Shown: positions 61,342 through 64,000 of the stretch, in pieces
Numbering within the stretch: position 1 is the first letter of the stretch
Layout: each line of letters starts with the position of its first letter
Source: Parapristionchus giblindavisi
Taxonomy: Eukaryota > Nematoda > Chromadorea > Rhabditida > Diplogasteridae
Direction: 5' to 3'
NCBI GenBank assembly: GCA_943737045.1
Contig: CALSFV010000054.1
Coordinates: 496,001 to 560,000, forward strand
Length of the DNA: 64,000 bases
Notes under the pieces: generated by a model
Told to the model about the DNA's origin: nothing
Databases searched by the model: none
Seen by the model: the letters and a program-made list of their open reading frames with translations, nothing else
Translations under genes and position numbers: made by a program

Positions 61342-62732
61342 TCCTATGGGACAGATCTCTTCCAATGTTCTTATTCACCGTATACTTACCATAATTCATT
61401 ACTCGATTCATAATTATGTATTTACATCTTCCGTATGCTTCACCAATATAAATACACACGATAATTTGCTTTCTTCTTAGAGTCTCGTGAGTTGAGTGAG
61501 GAAAGGGGCCCGGAGTTTCTCACTAGTGTTACAATTAAGTGGAAGGAGAAAGATAGTGAGCGAGAGAGAACGCCTGCTGCCACATCCGTTCGACAAATTG
61601 CCAGGGAAAGAGGCAAACACATTTTGAGGGAAACTACTATCCGAGGAGTAATTTGAGTGCCTACTTTCACGGAAAATTTCTGAAAAATTGCAGTTTTTCG
61701 ACTCGAATGCTGCGAGAATGGGCAATATGTGAAGTTTCATGATGAGTAAAACATAGTAGAACTGAAATCCCGGCATTCGGCTCACTTTTGAAAAATCAAT
61801 TTCCATGACCCCGGGGTCATGGTAAAAAAAATTTTTTGAAATTTGACGATTTTCATATTGATTATGTACATTGCAAAGCACTTAGACAGAATGTTACAGA
61901 AAGCTAGTTGGAAACTGATTCAAGCATAATTCTGACTTTTTCGCACGCATTCAACATGAATCTTTTTGAAAAATGGTTGAAAGGAGAGACCGGCCATTGA
62001 GCATTGGCTGAATATTATTCACATCATTAGTACTTCACAATAAGATTCATAAATGAAAACATTTCAAACTTGAGAAATTTTGAAATTTTCGACCATGACC
62101 CCGGGGTCGTGAAAATCGAAATTTTCAAATTGATCCAAGTTATAGGCTTCTTGTGTCATTTTACTTGTCTCACCTCTAAACTTTGAGTAGACCACAATTC
62201 CGCACTAATCGTTTGGAAAATACATTTAAAAAACACGAAATAACGATTCTGAGTCAAGTTGGAGACACTCAACCGATTTTTTCCGAAACGCGCAATCCAA
62301 GATCGATTTCAGCCTGGCAGGGTTACATGCAATGGTAGTTGGGCTCCATGAATATACTAGAGAACTTGTGCGGAATTGACATTGAGATGCCGAGAAATCG
62401 AAAAAAACCTAAAAATCGAGTAAAAAATTAGTCTAGGAATTGCTTAAAATTAATCTCAATAGTGTTTCTGTGCACATTCGGCATGCCTAACACAATTCCG
62501 AAGAAATTTGGTCTCTAGCTTGTTCGGTTGAAAAAATATAAAAATCGAGTTTTCAAACTTGGCGCCCACCTGGCGCGCCGCTTTCCACTGCTAGGGCCAC
62601 TTTGAGTACCATTTTGTAATCAGGGCCCAAGGTACCCTACACCCATAAAGTGGAGTGGCCTGAATCAAAATTCTTGGCGCGATGTCCGAAATTTGTCCGA
62701 AATGGTCGAGTCTTACAGATCCGGACTCTTAA

Positions 62733-63428
62733 TCAAAGCAACTGAGTAAATAGCGCGATTTACACCACCAAAAAGTACGTCTGATCGATAGTATTGATTA
62801 TTCGGTTTCCAAGAAAAACTCTTTCACTCCTGTGGTCACTTCCTCTTCTTGCTTCTCTTTTATTCAACTGTCATATGTTTCATAATGGTACAATTCTCTT
62901 TGATATTTGGTCTTTGATCTTTGATCTTTAAGTGCTTGGTGAACAAACTGAAGAGAGCATAATGAGAGAAATGGACGAGGGATACTGTGAATGAAGACCA
63001 CTGTACAGAGAAGGCATACGGTAGATGATATGGATATAATACTGTAGATGAAATGAATGGATTCTTCAACTTTAACATATAGTTTATTTAAGATTTCCCC
63101 TAGAGATCGTTAGATAAACAATGTGGTAATTAATTCAGTGAACTGAACAATCAATACAGTGCAAACTGGTAAGACAGATCGAGAAATGAATGAAATATTT
63201 AATGATTCCAATCATATCTGATCCATTATATCAGTACTACACATTGTATCTAATCGAGAAATAATGATATGGATCAAAGATCGAAGATCAGCATAATAGG
63301 GAATCAATGATATATTCTATGAGACATATCATTTAACGAGAAACTCTTACTGTATGGGGGATAACGTCAATCCATCCACTAGGTATGTAATAGGTATCCA
63401 CCACACCCAGTCGTACACTGGGTAAACC
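62733..63428. other. intergenic region, no supported gene
   Basis: Contains a GATCTTT repeat tract at 62898-62930 and a related GATCAAAGATCGAAGATCAG at 63271-63290. No exon chain could be assembled. Confidence 0.35.
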
Positions 63429-63543
63429 CGGTGAGCCGTATAAATTTCTCTCTACCGGGAGTACCCCATGGACGATCATACCGGGCTACGGTATCGTAAG
63501 ACAGAGGAGATGTACTGCGATATAGAGGATACGATGTGGACAT
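63429..63543 (-). CDS. possible first exon of an unknown gene
   Basis: The minus-strand frame begins MSTSYPLYRSTSPLSYD and continues through DRPWGTPGREKFIRLTG to a possible GT donor. It has coding-like composition (Tyr, Ser, Pro, Arg) and an AG 26 bases upstream of the ATG. No downstream exon could be joined with confidence, and no family is recognised. Confidence 0.3.
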
Positions 63544-64000
63544 GGAGGGATTGCTTTTTGAAAATCACCTATGCATGATATCATACCCATCCGTACACTA
63601 CTAACGCACGAGAGAGCGCTGCAAAAGCAAGTCAGCGGAAGCGGCAAGATATGACTTATTAAAAGCAGCAACAGATATGAAAGACAGTAACAGAAAGATA
63701 ATGGACACAGCAGTTGTGGGTGGGAATCGATACCTCACTGAACACAAAAGACGTATCCTCGGGTAGATGAAGGGGGAATCCACATGAAGACTACTCCGGA
63801 AGATGAGTGACATGCATATGTGAATCGGAGTTGTAGTTGAAATGAAGTGAGATGAAGAAGGATGAGGCGATAAATGCCGATGAGAGGGATAATGTTATCT
63901 TACGATTCCTATTCCTTACCTGGCCATTATGTGTTCGTTCTTTGATCATATAGGAGAGTGTGCAAATGTGAGAGAGTACAAACACAGTGAGAGAGTGGAA
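63544..64000. other. right edge, no recognised feature
   Basis: Short ORFs on both strands without recognisable motifs. It may include the upstream region of the possible minus-strand gene. Confidence 0.35.

Larger units (their letters stand above)
59093..62732. mobile_element. TTAA palindromic element, family B, copy B2 with coding spacer
   Basis: The element runs from TTAAGAGTCCGGATCTG to its inverse CAGATCCGGACTCTTAA. The arms of about 1.25 kb (59093-60341 and 61481-62732) are nearly identical in inverted orientation and match B1. They surround a 1.1-kb unique spacer with two ORFs. The motif CCATGACCCCGGGGTCATGG is present near the inner part of each arm (60000, 61805), with variants at 59710 and 62095. 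TTAA targets and a coding spacer would fit a Kolobok- or piggyBac-like superfamily, but no recognisable DDE transposase is seen. Confidence 0.85.

Overview
The window is eukaryotic nuclear DNA, AT-rich, with many very short exons, short GT-AG introns ending in TTTCAG, and a TTTTCAG acceptor lying just upstream of several start codons, as expected for SL trans-splicing. Two paralogous nematode-type 7TM chemoreceptor genes and this gene structure point to a rhabditid-like nematode. Species is not assigned. All exon coordinates were read by eye from splice signals and frame.

Host genes, left to right: the 3' part of a chymotrypsin-fold serine protease (205-1110, +); a complete 11-exon paralog (1962-8817, +) whose catalytic triad is entirely replaced; two tandem 7TM chemoreceptor genes (20777-23828 and 26599-29234, both -); an orphan His/Gln-rich coiled-coil gene (31647-33009, +); a 14-exon bZIP transcription factor (34136-37218, +); a complete 19-exon acyl-CoA synthetase/4CL-like gene (38888-44272, -); and an orphan gene with a hydrophobic last exon (48731-50371, +). 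A small secreted-type ORF (57710-57925) is broken by a transposon, and a possible first exon lies near the right edge.

The rest is a transposon graveyard with several young, nested insertions. An LTR element with identical LTRs but broken coding regions sits in a protease intron. A foldback Tc1-like element (8902-15150) contains an intact two-ORF LINE flanked by a perfect 464-bp direct repeat. A TA-flanked inverted-repeat element (16041-17933) carries an intron-containing PCNA pseudogene. It lies inside one of a set of large TTAA-flanked palindromic elements (15.6-20.4 kb, 42.0-43.0 kb, 52.1-57.3 kb, 59.1-62.7 kb). These palindromes share a short palindromic motif around CCATGACCCCGGGGTCATGG. 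One of them (59093-62732) carries a 1.1-kb spacer with protein-coding ORFs. Smaller TTAA-flanked MITE families, one with a tRNA-like core, fill introns and intergenic DNA.

The strongest candidates for new biology are the PCNA-carrying element, the 464-bp LINE target duplication, the TTAA palindrome families with their shared motif and spacer genes, and the protease paralog that has lost its catalytic residues. No convincing intact tRNA, rRNA or CRISPR array is present.
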